From positions 9,179-73,178 of the forward strand of contig DGTP01000009.1 of the NCBI GenBank assembly GCA_002394335.1: a stretch of 64,000 bases of DNA, in the 5' to 3' direction. Below, piece after piece: positions 14,800-23,357 of this stretch. Numbering within the stretch: position 1 is the first letter of the stretch; every line of letters begins with the position of its first letter. Position numbers and translations under genes: made by a program. Below the pieces are notes generated by a model, which saw only the letters and a list, made by a program, of their open reading frames with translations, did not search any database and was not told the origin of the DNA. The DNA comes from Bacteroidales bacterium UBA4333. GTDB taxonomy: Bacteria > Bacteroidota > Bacteroidia > Bacteroidales > Paludibacteraceae.

Positions 14800-15936
14800 A
14801 TGATTAACAATCCTTTTATTTTGATAGGCGACATCCCTGCTCCCTATTTTTGTGACCGCATACAAGAGACTGCCAGATTGGCCAAGGGGATACATGGAGG
14901 TGAGAACATATGTCTGGTCTCAGAACGTCGTATGGGTAAGTCGCGTTTGGTAAAACATTGCAGCCGACTGCCGGAGATGGCGGATAATTACTATTTCTTC
15001 TATGTTGACCTGCTTCACACCTCCTCATTGCGTGATTTCGTCTTCGCTTTCGGACGTTGTGTATTTGATGCCTTGCAAAGCAAAGGCGAAAAGTTTACAC
15101 GTCAATTTCTGGCTACTGTCCAGTCGATGACGGTTACTATGTCAGTTGACCCGCTGAGTATGATGCCTCAATTTGGCCTGTCGTTTAATCCTAATGCCCA
15201 GATAGAATATACATTCGAGAGCATTTTTCGGTATCTGGAGCAGGCAGATAAACCTTGCGTCATTTGTTTTGACGAGTTCCAGCAGATCAACAAATACCCG
15301 GAAAAGAACGTTGAAGCTCTGCTGCGCAGTTATATTCAGCACATGACTAATGCACATTTCATTTTCTCCGGTAGCGAGCGCCACATGTTAGAGGAAATGT
15401 TTAATGCTTCTGCCCATCCCTTCTACAATAGCGCCTCTTATATGGGATTAGAGGCTATTCCGGAAGACAAGTATGTAGAATTTGTATGCTACTGGTTTGA
15501 GCAGTATAACAAACATATTGATGCCGGTTTGGTTCGTTTGATTTATCAAATCGCCGAAGGCAACACCTATGCCATGCAGCGTATCAGTCATGAGCTGTTT
15601 GATTTGGTAGGGCTGAATGAAACGGCTGATAGACAGACCTTGGCACAAGCCGTTAATAATATCGTAGAGGAAGAGACACCACGATATGCCCGTTTGCTTT
15701 CGCACGTACCCGAACGGCAACAGAACCTCTTGTTCGCCATAGCAAAAGAAGGTCGCGTGCAGAGAATCATGAGCGGACCATTCTTGCGTAAATACCATTT
15801 GCTTTCCTCCAGTGCCGTGCAAAATGCAATCAAGCACTTGCTGGAACTGGATTTAGTAACTTTAGACGATAAAAAGCAATATTCGGTAGATGATATTTTC
15901 TTAAGAATCTATTTAAATAAGATTAGTGAACACTAA
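14800..15936 (+). CDS. AAA ATPase of the archaeal-type P-loop family
   Basis: The 378-aa protein starts MINNPFILIGDIPAPYFCDR, a typical beginning of this family. It has Walker A SERRMGKSRL (~residues 41-50), Walker B CVICFDEFQQI (~residues 155-165), a sensor-like HFIFSGSERHML, and a C-terminal winged helix (RVQRIMSGPFLRKYHLLSSSAVQNAI...). Start 14800 is chosen over an in-frame codon at 14773 because conserved sequence begins there. Such ATPases are common orphan genes in Bacteroidales, and their roles are largely unknown. It is monocistronic, with its own promoter and terminator. Confidence 0.8.
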   Translation: MINNPFILIGDIPAPYFCDRIQETARLAKGIHGGENICLVSERRMGKSRLVKHCSRLPEMADNYYFFYVDLLHTSSLRDFVFAFGRCVFDALQSKGEKFTRQFLATVQSMTVTMSVDPLSMMPQFGLSFNPNAQIEYTFESIFRYLEQADKPCVICFDEFQQINKYPEKNVEALLRSYIQHMTNAHFIFSGSERHMLEEMFNASAHPFYNSASYMGLEAIPEDKYVEFVCYWFEQYNKHIDAGLVRLIYQIAEGNTYAMQRISHELFDLVGLNETADRQTLAQAVNNIVEEETPRYARLLSHVPERQQNLLFAIAKEGRVQRIMSGPFLRKYHLLSSSAVQNAIKHLLELDLVTLDDKKQYSVDDIFLRIYLNKISEH

Positions 15937-15942
15937 TCCTAT

Positions 15943-15977
15943 ACCGCCACGTCTCAACCGCGTGGCGGTGTTTTTTT
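15943..15977 (+). terminator. Terminator after the first ATPase
   Basis: A 9-bp perfect stem ACCGCCACG/CGTGGCGGT with a 9-nt loop is followed by seven T residues. Confidence 0.92.
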
Positions 15978-15996
15978 GATGCAAAATACCCGAACG

Positions 15997-16028
15997 CTTG
16001 CATATGTGCAAAAAAAGTTGTACCTTTG
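15997..16028 (+). promoter_or_regulatory. Promoter of the second ATPase gene
   Basis: CTTGCATAT at 15997 and TACCTTTG at 16021-16028 have a 20-nt spacer ending AAAAAAAGTTG, followed by CAGCGGATTT as in the 14703 promoter. Confidence 0.8.
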
Positions 16029-16089
16029 CAGCGGATTTTGCTTTAAGAATGGTTGCAATTGCAACTAAATTTGAACCAAATAGCATGTT

Positions 16090-17421
16090 ATGGATATACA
16101 AAGAAACGACTATGTAGAACGACTTTACGCCAAAAGTTGGAATGGTAAAGTGAAGATTATCACCGGTATACGTCGATGCGGAAAGTCTTACCTGTTGTCC
16201 CGTCTGTACAAGCAATTTCTTATCAACAAAGGAGTAGCAGAAGACTGCTTTGTGGAGATAGATTTAGAGGACGACTCCAATGCAGCCTATCGTAATCCGC
16301 AAGTTTTGTCAGAATATGTGAGGGCTAAGTGTAAAAACAAACGACGTAAATATTATGTCTTTATCGATGAGATACAACGGTGCTCCAAGGTATTGGCTCC
16401 GAATGTAGATTTATCGCGAGTAGCAGAAGAAGACAGAGATTCGTTATATATTACTTTCTACGATGTCTTAAACGGACTACGGAAACAGCCCAATATGGAT
16501 GTTTATGTAACCGGTAGTAACAGCAAGATGCTTTCTTCGGATATTGTTACTTATTTCCGGGACCGCGGAAGTGAAATAAAAGTCTATCCGCTCTCATTTG
16601 CGGAATTCTATGCGTTTGCGGGTTTGGAAAAAGCTGAAGCTTTGGATTTTTATTTGAATTTTGGTGGAATGCCTCTGGCTGTACTTGAGCCCAATGAACA
16701 AGAGAAACGGAACTATTTGGCAAACCTGCATAAAGACGTGTATATGAAAGATATTGTTGATCGCTATAACTTGAAAGACGATATCATAATTGATGCCTTG
16801 ACTGATGCTATTTACTCGTCTGTAGGCTCTTTGTCTAATCCGCATAAGTTAGCCAATACCATAACTTCTGTCATGTCATTACCGACCACTGATCCGACTA
16901 TAAAAGTTTATTTAAGTTATCTGGAGGATGCCTATCTTATCTCGGTTGCAGAACGCTATGATGTTAAGGGAAAGCGCTATTTTGAGAATATTAAGAAATA
17001 CTATGCGATGGATTTAGGCTTGCGTAACGCGCGACTTAATTTCCGCCAGCAAGAGCGAAGCCATTTGATGGAAAACATGCTGTATAATGAACTCATTCGT
17101 CGTGGTTATAGAGTGGATGTAGGTGTAGTAGAAGTACAAAGGATGGTGAACGGTAAACGTCAGCAAGCCCAATATGAGATTGATTTTATCGTCAATACCG
17201 GTTTTGAGCAGATCTATATCCAATCGGCACTTAATATTGACACTCCGGAAAAGAGAGAGCAAGAGACTTTCTCGTTGCGAAATACACGTGATTCGTTCCG
17301 AAAAATAGTTTTGTTAGATGGTATCTCAAGAGCATGGACTGATAACAACGGCATCACGTATTTAGGAGTCATACCATTTCTGCTTAATACGGACAAATCC
17401 CTAAATGAATTATTTGCATAG
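16090..17421 (+). CDS. AAA_14/DUF4143-family ATP-binding protein
   Basis: The 443-aa protein has the AAA_14 domain, with Walker A GIRRCGKSYL (~residues 26-35), Walker B YYVFIDEIQR (~residues 88-97) and sensor VYVTGSNSKML (~residues 138-148). A DUF4143 C-terminal domain follows, with a nuclease-like pattern E-N-x-LYNELIRRGY, then YEIDFIV. The family is widespread, often on accessory DNA, and its target is unknown. The gene is intact and runs into the GC-richer gene starting about 17426. Confidence 0.88.
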   Translation: MDIQRNDYVERLYAKSWNGKVKIITGIRRCGKSYLLSRLYKQFLINKGVAEDCFVEIDLEDDSNAAYRNPQVLSEYVRAKCKNKRRKYYVFIDEIQRCSKVLAPNVDLSRVAEEDRDSLYITFYDVLNGLRKQPNMDVYVTGSNSKMLSSDIVTYFRDRGSEIKVYPLSFAEFYAFAGLEKAEALDFYLNFGGMPLAVLEPNEQEKRNYLANLHKDVYMKDIVDRYNLKDDIIIDALTDAIYSSVGSLSNPHKLANTITSVMSLPTTDPTIKVYLSYLEDAYLISVAERYDVKGKRYFENIKKYYAMDLGLRNARLNFRQQERSHLMENMLYNELIRRGYRVDVGVVEVQRMVNGKRQQAQYEIDFIVNTGFEQIYIQSALNIDTPEKREQETFSLRNTRDSFRKIVLLDGISRAWTDNNGITYLGVIPFLLNTDKSLNELFA

Positions 17422-17425
17422 ACTG

Positions 17426-18583
17426 ATGTTAGAAGACTATCGTTTTAGCGAAGAGATGGAGTATGCGGGGCACCGTCTGGTGGTGCGCACCAAGGACATC
17501 GAGATTGGCGGCGTGTTGGGCGCGGCGCTGGTCTCTGCGTTGCTGGTCGATACGGAGGAAGGCAACCGCCGCGATATCGCCATCGACAGCGAGGCGGAGC
17601 AGATGGCATGGATCAAGAGATACGAACGCGAGGTGCGCCGCGAGGAATGGGGCATGCTGTCCGTGGAGGTCCGTCTGCTGAGCGAGGCATACATCGCGTT
17701 TGCGACGGAGAAGACGAGTCTGGCGGAGATATGTCCGAACAGGCTGTTGTTAGACTTGGCGATGCGGCTGACCGTCCGCTATATGCAGTATCTGACGCGA
17801 GAGATTTTCTGCGCACATATATGGGAATGCTGTACGTGGCAGACTCCTTTTGCGGGCTGGCTGCTCTCCGCAGCACGGGTAGAGACACGCCGGCAGCGGT
17901 TTATACAAACCGACTGGACCGACCCGGCGAGCGTGACCGCACTCGCCGACGAGACAGACAAAGACCAGCCGGAGGAACCGACCTTGGTGTTCGAAGGCGA
18001 AGGGGCGGAAGATATCATGGGTCGCTACCTGAAATGGGTCTGGACGAGTTATCAGGCGCAGCTGCGCGAGATACCGGGTTCGCAACCACGAGCACCCAAA
18101 CACCGCAATTATATCGTTGACCAAGAGACCGACTGGCGGTTTGCCATGGACGAGGTGAACACGCTGAGCGAAGAGGGGCAACAACTCTTTGCGCAATGGA
18201 TGACGGGCTGGCGGCAGTTCGTCACCAAGCAGCTCAAGCCGCAAAGACCGGTACTCTTCTGGACCGACACCACGACGGAGTTACGGCAACGCCAACTGAC
18301 CCAATATCTGCGGATTCAAGAGAAAGAGTGGGATTATTTCAAGTGCCTCTCGGCGGCTATCTATGCCCTCAGGCAGATGGGTTATGTGCGCCGTGCGTGC
18401 TCCGTGAGGGATATAACGCGGTGGATGACCGAGGAACTGACCAAAGACTATACCACCAAAAACAACCGCGACCAGTTCCGCCGTGCATGGAACGAACTGA
18501 GCCGCTACCACGACGATGTACGCCTTTTCGTGCAGGAACTAAAGAACCTGCTCGGCGACAGACAGACTCAGAAGCTTACATAA
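17426..18583 (+). CDS. Hypothetical protein, GC-richer than its upstream neighbours
   Basis: The 385-aa product begins MLEDYRFSEEMEYAGHRLVV. An alternative ATG at 17405 would overlap the ATPase gene by 17 nt. It is rich in Trp, Arg, Glu and long helices, without signal peptide, transmembrane segment or recognised motif. Base composition rises sharply at about 17455 compared with the ATPase, so the gene probably belongs to the native chromosome rather than the accessory block. I do not recognise the family. Confidence 0.65.
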   Translation: MLEDYRFSEEMEYAGHRLVVRTKDIEIGGVLGAALVSALLVDTEEGNRRDIAIDSEAEQMAWIKRYEREVRREEWGMLSVEVRLLSEAYIAFATEKTSLAEICPNRLLLDLAMRLTVRYMQYLTREIFCAHIWECCTWQTPFAGWLLSAARVETRRQRFIQTDWTDPASVTALADETDKDQPEEPTLVFEGEGAEDIMGRYLKWVWTSYQAQLREIPGSQPRAPKHRNYIVDQETDWRFAMDEVNTLSEEGQQLFAQWMTGWRQFVTKQLKPQRPVLFWTDTTTELRQRQLTQYLRIQEKEWDYFKCLSAAIYALRQMGYVRRACSVRDITRWMTEELTKDYTTKNNRDQFRRAWNELSRYHDDVRLFVQELKNLLGDRQTQKLT

Positions 18584-18692
18584 AAAACGTTGCAAAGTTA
18601 CTATTTTGGGGGATATATACAACGGAATAAAATAAAAAACGTTCATGTGGCGGTGATTTTTCCATGCTTAGGGACGAAAAATGGCACTTTTA

Positions 18693-18724
18693 TTTGCGTA
18701 TATTGTTTTTTTTTAGTACCTTTG
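18693..18724 (+). promoter_or_regulatory. glgP promoter
   Basis: TTTGCGTAT at 18693 and TACCTTTG at 18717-18724 are spaced by 20 nt. The start codon follows 55 nt later. Confidence 0.8.
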
Positions 18725-18779
18725 CGTGCTTTTTTGGGGCATTATTTTTGAAAACTGTAAAAAACAATAATATTAAGGT

Positions 18780-21341
18780 ATGAAAATTAAAGTAAGCAAT
18801 GTGAATCAGGCACAGTGGCGCGAAGCTAATGTGCACGCCAAACTGCCTGAGAACCTGAACAAACTGCACGAAATCGCCTACAACCTCTGGTGGGTGTGGA
18901 ATCATGACGCCAAAGACCTTTTCCGCGGCATCGACATCGACGCGTGGCACCGTGCCCAGTCGAACCCCGTTGTACTGCTGAACATCCTCGGTTATCAGAA
19001 ACTTCAGGAGCTCAGCGAGGACAAAACCTTCATGAAGAAGCTGGACAAGATCTATGCCGAGTTCCGCGCCTACATGGACACCCCCAAGGATCCGAAGAAA
19101 CCGTCAATAGCTTATTTCTCGATGGAGTACGGTCTGACCCAGGTAGTGAAGATCTACTCCGGCGGTCTGGGAATCCTCGCCGGCGATTACCTCAAAGAGG
19201 CTTCCGACTGCAATGTGGACATGACAGCCATCGGTTTCCTCTACCGCTACGGTTATTTCACCCAGACTCTCTCTCCCGAGGGACAGCAGATCGCCAACTA
19301 CGAGGCACAGAACTTCTCGAACCTGCCTATCGAGCAGGTGAAGAACGAGGACGGCAGCCCGATGGTGGTGGATGTGCCTTATCCTGACCGCATGGTACAC
19401 GCTTATCTATGGCGTGTGGCAGTAGGCCGCATGAATCTGTATCTGCTGGATACCGACAACGAGCTGAACTCGGAGTGGGACCGCCAGATCACCCACCAAC
19501 TCTACGGAGGTGACTGGGAGAACCGAATCAAACAGGAGATCCTGTTGGGTATCGGCGGTGTGCTGGCTCTCAAGAAATTAGGTATCAAGAAAGATATCTA
19601 CCACTGCAACGAGGGTCACGCAGCCCTGATGGGTCTGCAACGCCTTGTGGATCTGGTACAGGAAGAAGGTCTGAACTTCAACGAAGCCAAAGAGGTGGTA
19701 CGCGCCAGCGGTCTGTACACCTGCCATACACCGGTGCCTGCCGGACACGACTACTTTGAGGAGGGTCTCTTCTACAAATACATGAGCAGCTATGCCGAGA
19801 AATTAGGCATCGAGTGGCACGACCTGATCGGTCTGGGCCGCAGCAACCCGGATGACAACAGCGAGAAGTTCTCGATGTCCGTCTTCGCCCTCAACACCTG
19901 CCAGGAGGCCAACGGTGTATCCTATCTCCATGGCGAAGTGTCGAAGAAGATGTTCTCACCGGTATGGCCGGGTTACTTCCCTGAAGAGCTTCACGTGTCG
20001 TATGTGACCAACGGCGTACACATGCCTACATGGGCAGCCAGCGAGTGGAAAGCCGTATATAACAAATACTTCCCGAAAGACTGGGACAAAGACCAGTCGA
20101 ACCTCGACATGTGGAAGAACTTCAACGACATCCCAGCCGATGAGATCTGGAAAGTGCGCATGGGCTTGAAACAACGTCTGATCGACTATATCAAAGCCAA
20201 GTTCCGCGAGGACTGGATGAAGACCCAGGGCGATCCTGCCCGTATCGTGCGCGCCCTCAACGAGATGAACGCCAACACCCTGATCATCGGTTTCGGCCGC
20301 CGTTTCGCCACCTACAAGCGTGCACACCTGCTCTTCACCGATCTGGAGCGTCTGGACAAGCTGGTGAACAACCCCAACTACCCTGTCCAGTTCCTCTTCA
20401 CCGGTAAGGCACACCCTGCTGACGGCGGAGGACAAGGCTTGATCAAACGCATCATCGAGATCAGCCGTATGCCGCAGTTCTTAGGCAAGATCATCTTCCT
20501 GGAGAACTACGACATGTCGCTTGCGAAGCGTCTGATCTCCGGTGTGGACATCTGGCTGAACACACCTACCCGTCCTCTCGAGGCTTCCGGTACATCGGGC
20601 GAGAAAGCCCAGATGAACGGCGTACTGAACTTCTCCGTGAAAGACGGATGGTGGTACGAGGGTTACGTAGAGGGTGCAGGATGGGCATTGACCGAGAAAC
20701 GCACCTACGAGAACCAGGCACACCAGGATCAGCTCGATGCCGCTACCATCTACCAGATGTTAGAGAACGAGATCATCCCGATGTACTACGCCAAGAATGC
20801 GAAGGGCTACTCCTCACAATGGATCCAGACCATCAAGAACTCTGTAACGAAGATCACTCCGCGTTTCACCATGAAGCGTATGATGGACGACTACTTCGAC
20901 CGCTTCTACAACAAGCTCCAGAAACGCCACAAGCTGCTGGCTAAAGACCACTACAAAGTGGCACGCGAACTGGCGGCATGGAAAGAGAACATGGTAGCTC
21001 ACTGGGACGAGATCGAGGTCTGCAAGATCGAGATGCCGGACTTCAGCGATCTGAACGTAGGCGACAAAGTGCGCATCGCAGTAGAGCTCGACACCAAGGG
21101 TCTGAACGACAAAGGTATCGGTGTGGAGCTGGTAGCTATCCGCACCTCTACCCACAACAACGACAAACTCTACGGCAACCCGCAGGCGCTGGAGTTGAAG
21201 AAAGTGGAGGGATCGCACATGTTCTTCGAAACCCAATACAGTCTGAACTATGCCGGAGGTATGAAGTTCGGTCTGCGTATGTATCCGCAGAACGAGCTGC
21301 TGCCGCACCGCATGGATTTCTGCTACGTTCGCTGGCTATAA
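18780..21341 (+). CDS. glgP: Alpha-glucan (glycogen) phosphorylase
   Basis: The 853-aa enzyme belongs to the GT35 alpha-glucan phosphorylase family of the shorter bacterial type. Motifs are NLWWVWNHDAKDLF (residues ~36-49), YFSMEYGL, YSGGLGILAGDYLKEASD, HCNEGHAAL, and the pyridoxal-phosphate/active-site region RPLEASGTSGEKAQMNGVLNF around residue 600, including the PLP-binding Lys. It releases glucose-1-phosphate from glycogen. It has its own promoter and is followed after 3 nt by recO. The rest of the glycogen genes are 20 kb away (39346-43897, 55930). Confidence 0.95.
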   Translation: MKIKVSNVNQAQWREANVHAKLPENLNKLHEIAYNLWWVWNHDAKDLFRGIDIDAWHRAQSNPVVLLNILGYQKLQELSEDKTFMKKLDKIYAEFRAYMDTPKDPKKPSIAYFSMEYGLTQVVKIYSGGLGILAGDYLKEASDCNVDMTAIGFLYRYGYFTQTLSPEGQQIANYEAQNFSNLPIEQVKNEDGSPMVVDVPYPDRMVHAYLWRVAVGRMNLYLLDTDNELNSEWDRQITHQLYGGDWENRIKQEILLGIGGVLALKKLGIKKDIYHCNEGHAALMGLQRLVDLVQEEGLNFNEAKEVVRASGLYTCHTPVPAGHDYFEEGLFYKYMSSYAEKLGIEWHDLIGLGRSNPDDNSEKFSMSVFALNTCQEANGVSYLHGEVSKKMFSPVWPGYFPEELHVSYVTNGVHMPTWAASEWKAVYNKYFPKDWDKDQSNLDMWKNFNDIPADEIWKVRMGLKQRLIDYIKAKFREDWMKTQGDPARIVRALNEMNANTLIIGFGRRFATYKRAHLLFTDLERLDKLVNNPNYPVQFLFTGKAHPADGGGQGLIKRIIEISRMPQFLGKIIFLENYDMSLAKRLISGVDIWLNTPTRPLEASGTSGEKAQMNGVLNFSVKDGWWYEGYVEGAGWALTEKRTYENQAHQDQLDAATIYQMLENEIIPMYYAKNAKGYSSQWIQTIKNSVTKITPRFTMKRMMDDYFDRFYNKLQKRHKLLAKDHYKVARELAAWKENMVAHWDEIEVCKIEMPDFSDLNVGDKVRIAVELDTKGLNDKGIGVELVAIRTSTHNNDKLYGNPQALELKKVEGSHMFFETQYSLNYAGGMKFGLRMYPQNELLPHRMDFCYVRWL

Positions 21342-21344
21342 GCA

Positions 21345-21938
21345 ATGATCACTACAACTGCTATCATACTGCAGTTGCAGCCACACTCTGACAGAGCGCG
21401 CGTCCTGCATACGTACACACGTATGTGCGGGCGCGCGAACTATATAATATACGGCGTAGGAGGGAAGAAGAAACCCACGGGCGTCTATGCCCCGCTGTCG
21501 CTGGTAGAACTCACCATCCGCGAGGGGCGCGCCGGCGCTCCCTCCGTAGTAGAGCAAGCACAGCTGATCTACGTGCCGGAGAACACACGGTTTGATGTCA
21601 AGCGGCAGACGGTAGCCATCTTCCTTGCCGAGCTGCTGAGCCGTGTGCTCTACCAGCCTCTGCAGGACGATGGGCTCTTCGACTACCTGATGACTGTCAT
21701 CACCGAGCTTGACCGGACACCTGAACCTGAAAACATACACCTAAAAGCCATGCGCGGCATAGCCGCCCGTCTGGGGTTTGCCATCGACGAAGAGCAACAC
21801 CCGTTCCTCTTGAGCGAACCAGCCACGCGCGCCATGCGGCAAGAGCAGTTGCGCAGATTGTGCGACTACTACGCCGACCATGTAGATGGCTGGCAGCAAC
21901 TCAAATCTCTGGATGTGCTGATGGAAATATTCGATTAG
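21345..21938 (+). CDS. recO: DNA repair protein RecO
   Basis: The 197-aa protein starts MITTTAIILQLQPHSDRARV, matching the RecO N-terminal OB fold (Thr-x-x-Ile-ILxxxPHSDRxRVLHTYT), followed by GRANYIIYGV and a helical C-terminal part. RecO helps load RecA on SSB-coated gaps. At 197 aa it is shorter than the usual ~240, and the zinc-binding Cys cluster found in many RecO proteins is absent. It is probably cotranscribed with glgP. Its 3' end overlaps the convergent phosphoesterase gene by 4 nt. Confidence 0.82.
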   Translation: MITTTAIILQLQPHSDRARVLHTYTRMCGRANYIIYGVGGKKKPTGVYAPLSLVELTIREGRAGAPSVVEQAQLIYVPENTRFDVKRQTVAIFLAELLSRVLYQPLQDDGLFDYLMTVITELDRTPEPENIHLKAMRGIAARLGFAIDEEQHPFLLSEPATRAMRQEQLRRLCDYYADHVDGWQQLKSLDVLMEIFD

Positions 21939-22915
21939 CGGGTAAGAAAACACTCGTCGTACAACTCACCGTCCGCCAGACGGTAGGTACGCATCCGCAA
22001 TGTATCCCCCCACAGACTCAACTGCTGGTAATAGACCGAAGTCACCCCCTGTCGCTCATGATAATGCCTGAACCGCGGGGTGTGTTCCGTTGTGGTGGAG
22101 GTCATCTCCACAAAAGGCAGCTGGCGTGCATACTGGTGGTCATGGCCGGCTATCACCAGATCGGCTTCCCGCAGCGGAGCCACGCATGAGAGATAGACTC
22201 CGGGATTGAAGCGCCCCCGGGATGCACTATAGACGGGATGGTGCATGATCACTACCACGAAGCGGTCCGATGCCTGCCGGATTACTCCCGTGAGCCAGGT
22301 GTTGAGCCTCGTGTAATCGTGCAGCCAACGCAAACCCTCCGTATCGAGAGCTATGAACCGCAAGCCTTTGAAATCCACATAATAGGTGGTATTCTCAAAA
22401 CCTGCAAAACCGTTCTTGGGATGGCAGAACATCTCGTTCCACAGGGGCGAGAGAGGACGGCGGAGTCCTTTGTGGTACTCGTGGTTTCCGGGACAAGAGA
22501 TCACCGGAATAGAATCAAGACGGGTACCCTTGAGGGCGAACGCCAACTGCTGGGCATAGTATTCGTAGCCGCGCTCCAACCAGTCTCCCAGTTGCGCATA
22601 GCAGTCCGCATGAGGCACACGCGAAGCGAGGGTGTCGTAGTCGGCGTGTGTGAGGAGGCTGTGTACATCGCCCAAGAGCAGGATATCCAATGTGTCGGGC
22701 AGCAGTGTGTCCTGCCAGTATCCCTGCTCATCCTGTACAAAGCCCGGAAGAGAATCATCGCCGAAGCAATGAAACGTGTATGCCGTCTTGCTCCCCTGCC
22801 AGACGGGTTCTTCCGGCATACCGAACCATGCCTGCCACCGGAGCGCGCAGAGTACTGCGCCTCCGAGGACAAGCAGGATGACGAGACTAGAAAGGAAGGT
22901 CTGTCGTGTTGTCAT
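21935..22915 (-). CDS. Calcineurin-like metallophosphoesterase, membrane-anchored
   Basis: The 326-aa protein has an N-terminal membrane anchor (residues ~8-26, FLSSLVILLVLGGAVLCAL) and the five metallophosphoesterase motifs: LLGDVHS, LGDWLERG, PGNHEYHKG, IMHHPVYSA and AGHDHQY. The catalytic domain should face the periplasm. Members dephosphorylate various phosphate esters; the substrate is not predictable. Its start overlaps the end of the DUF3127 gene by 29 nt, indicating coupling. Confidence 0.88.
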   Translation of the reverse strand: MTTRQTFLSSLVILLVLGGAVLCALRWQAWFGMPEEPVWQGSKTAYTFHCFGDDSLPGFVQDEQGYWQDTLLPDTLDILLLGDVHSLLTHADYDTLASRVPHADCYAQLGDWLERGYEYYAQQLAFALKGTRLDSIPVISCPGNHEYHKGLRRPLSPLWNEMFCHPKNGFAGFENTTYYVDFKGLRFIALDTEGLRWLHDYTRLNTWLTGVIRQASDRFVVVIMHHPVYSASRGRFNPGVYLSCVAPLREADLVIAGHDHQYARQLPFVEMTSTTTEHTPRFRHYHERQGVTSVYYQQLSLWGDTLRMRTYRLADGELYDECFLTR

Positions 22916-23303
22916 CTACCGTGGGGTCAAAAGGTTGAACAGCCGGTTCTGCCGGCGCAGCCGCCTGCGGTTGGGCAGGTGTTGCCGGTGCAGCCGGAGC
23001 CGGAGCAGCCGCCGGAGCGGTACCATCCACCACACCCTGCTGGATCCGCCAAGCACGGATAGAGGTGTACCAACGGCCGTTAAACTCACGGCTCTCGATG
23101 TCAAACGAAACCGTCACAATGTCGTCCAACTGGCAGGGGTTGTCTTTGATACGCTGCTCGCCGAACACCTCGAAGCACACACGCTTGGGGAACTGCTCCT
23201 GCGTCTCCAGCACATAGGACTGCGACTGCCATGGATTACCACTATTCTTCGCCACTCCGGTCTGGAGGGGCAAGACTTGAATGATTTTACCTGAAATCTC
23301 CAT
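22887..23303 (-). CDS. DUF3127 family protein (OB-fold, SSB-like)
   Basis: The 138-aa protein has an N-terminal OB-like domain: MEISGKIIQVLPLQTG, then NPWQSQSYVLETQEQFPKRVCFEVFGEQRI, residues 1-85. A long Ala/Pro-rich linker follows (~90-122), and the tail is acidic, ending DDNTTDLPF. The acidic DLPF end recalls the SSB C-terminal tip that recruits partner proteins. DUF3127 is a conserved Bacteroidetes family thought to bind DNA by resemblance to SSB; function is inferred. Confidence 0.82.
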   Translation of the reverse strand: MEISGKIIQVLPLQTGVAKNSGNPWQSQSYVLETQEQFPKRVCFEVFGEQRIKDNPCQLDDIVTVSFDIESREFNGRWYTSIRAWRIQQGVVDGTAPAAAPAPAAPATPAQPQAAAPAEPAVQPFDPTVDDNTTDLPF

Positions 23304-23357
23304 ATATTCTTTCTACTATTGATTATTACCTCTTATGGTCCGGTTATCTCTCAGGTC

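Noticed and set aside
2909..18583. Whole accessory region considered as an integrative element or prophage
   Set aside because: No integrase, transposase, relaxase, phage structural gene or tRNA-associated attachment site is visible, so a mobile element is not called.
22238..23062. Long open frame on the plus strand opposite the phosphoesterase and DUF3127 genes
   Set aside because: It is antisense to two genes with clear motifs, has no domain, and has the Arg/Pro/His-rich composition of a shadow frame.
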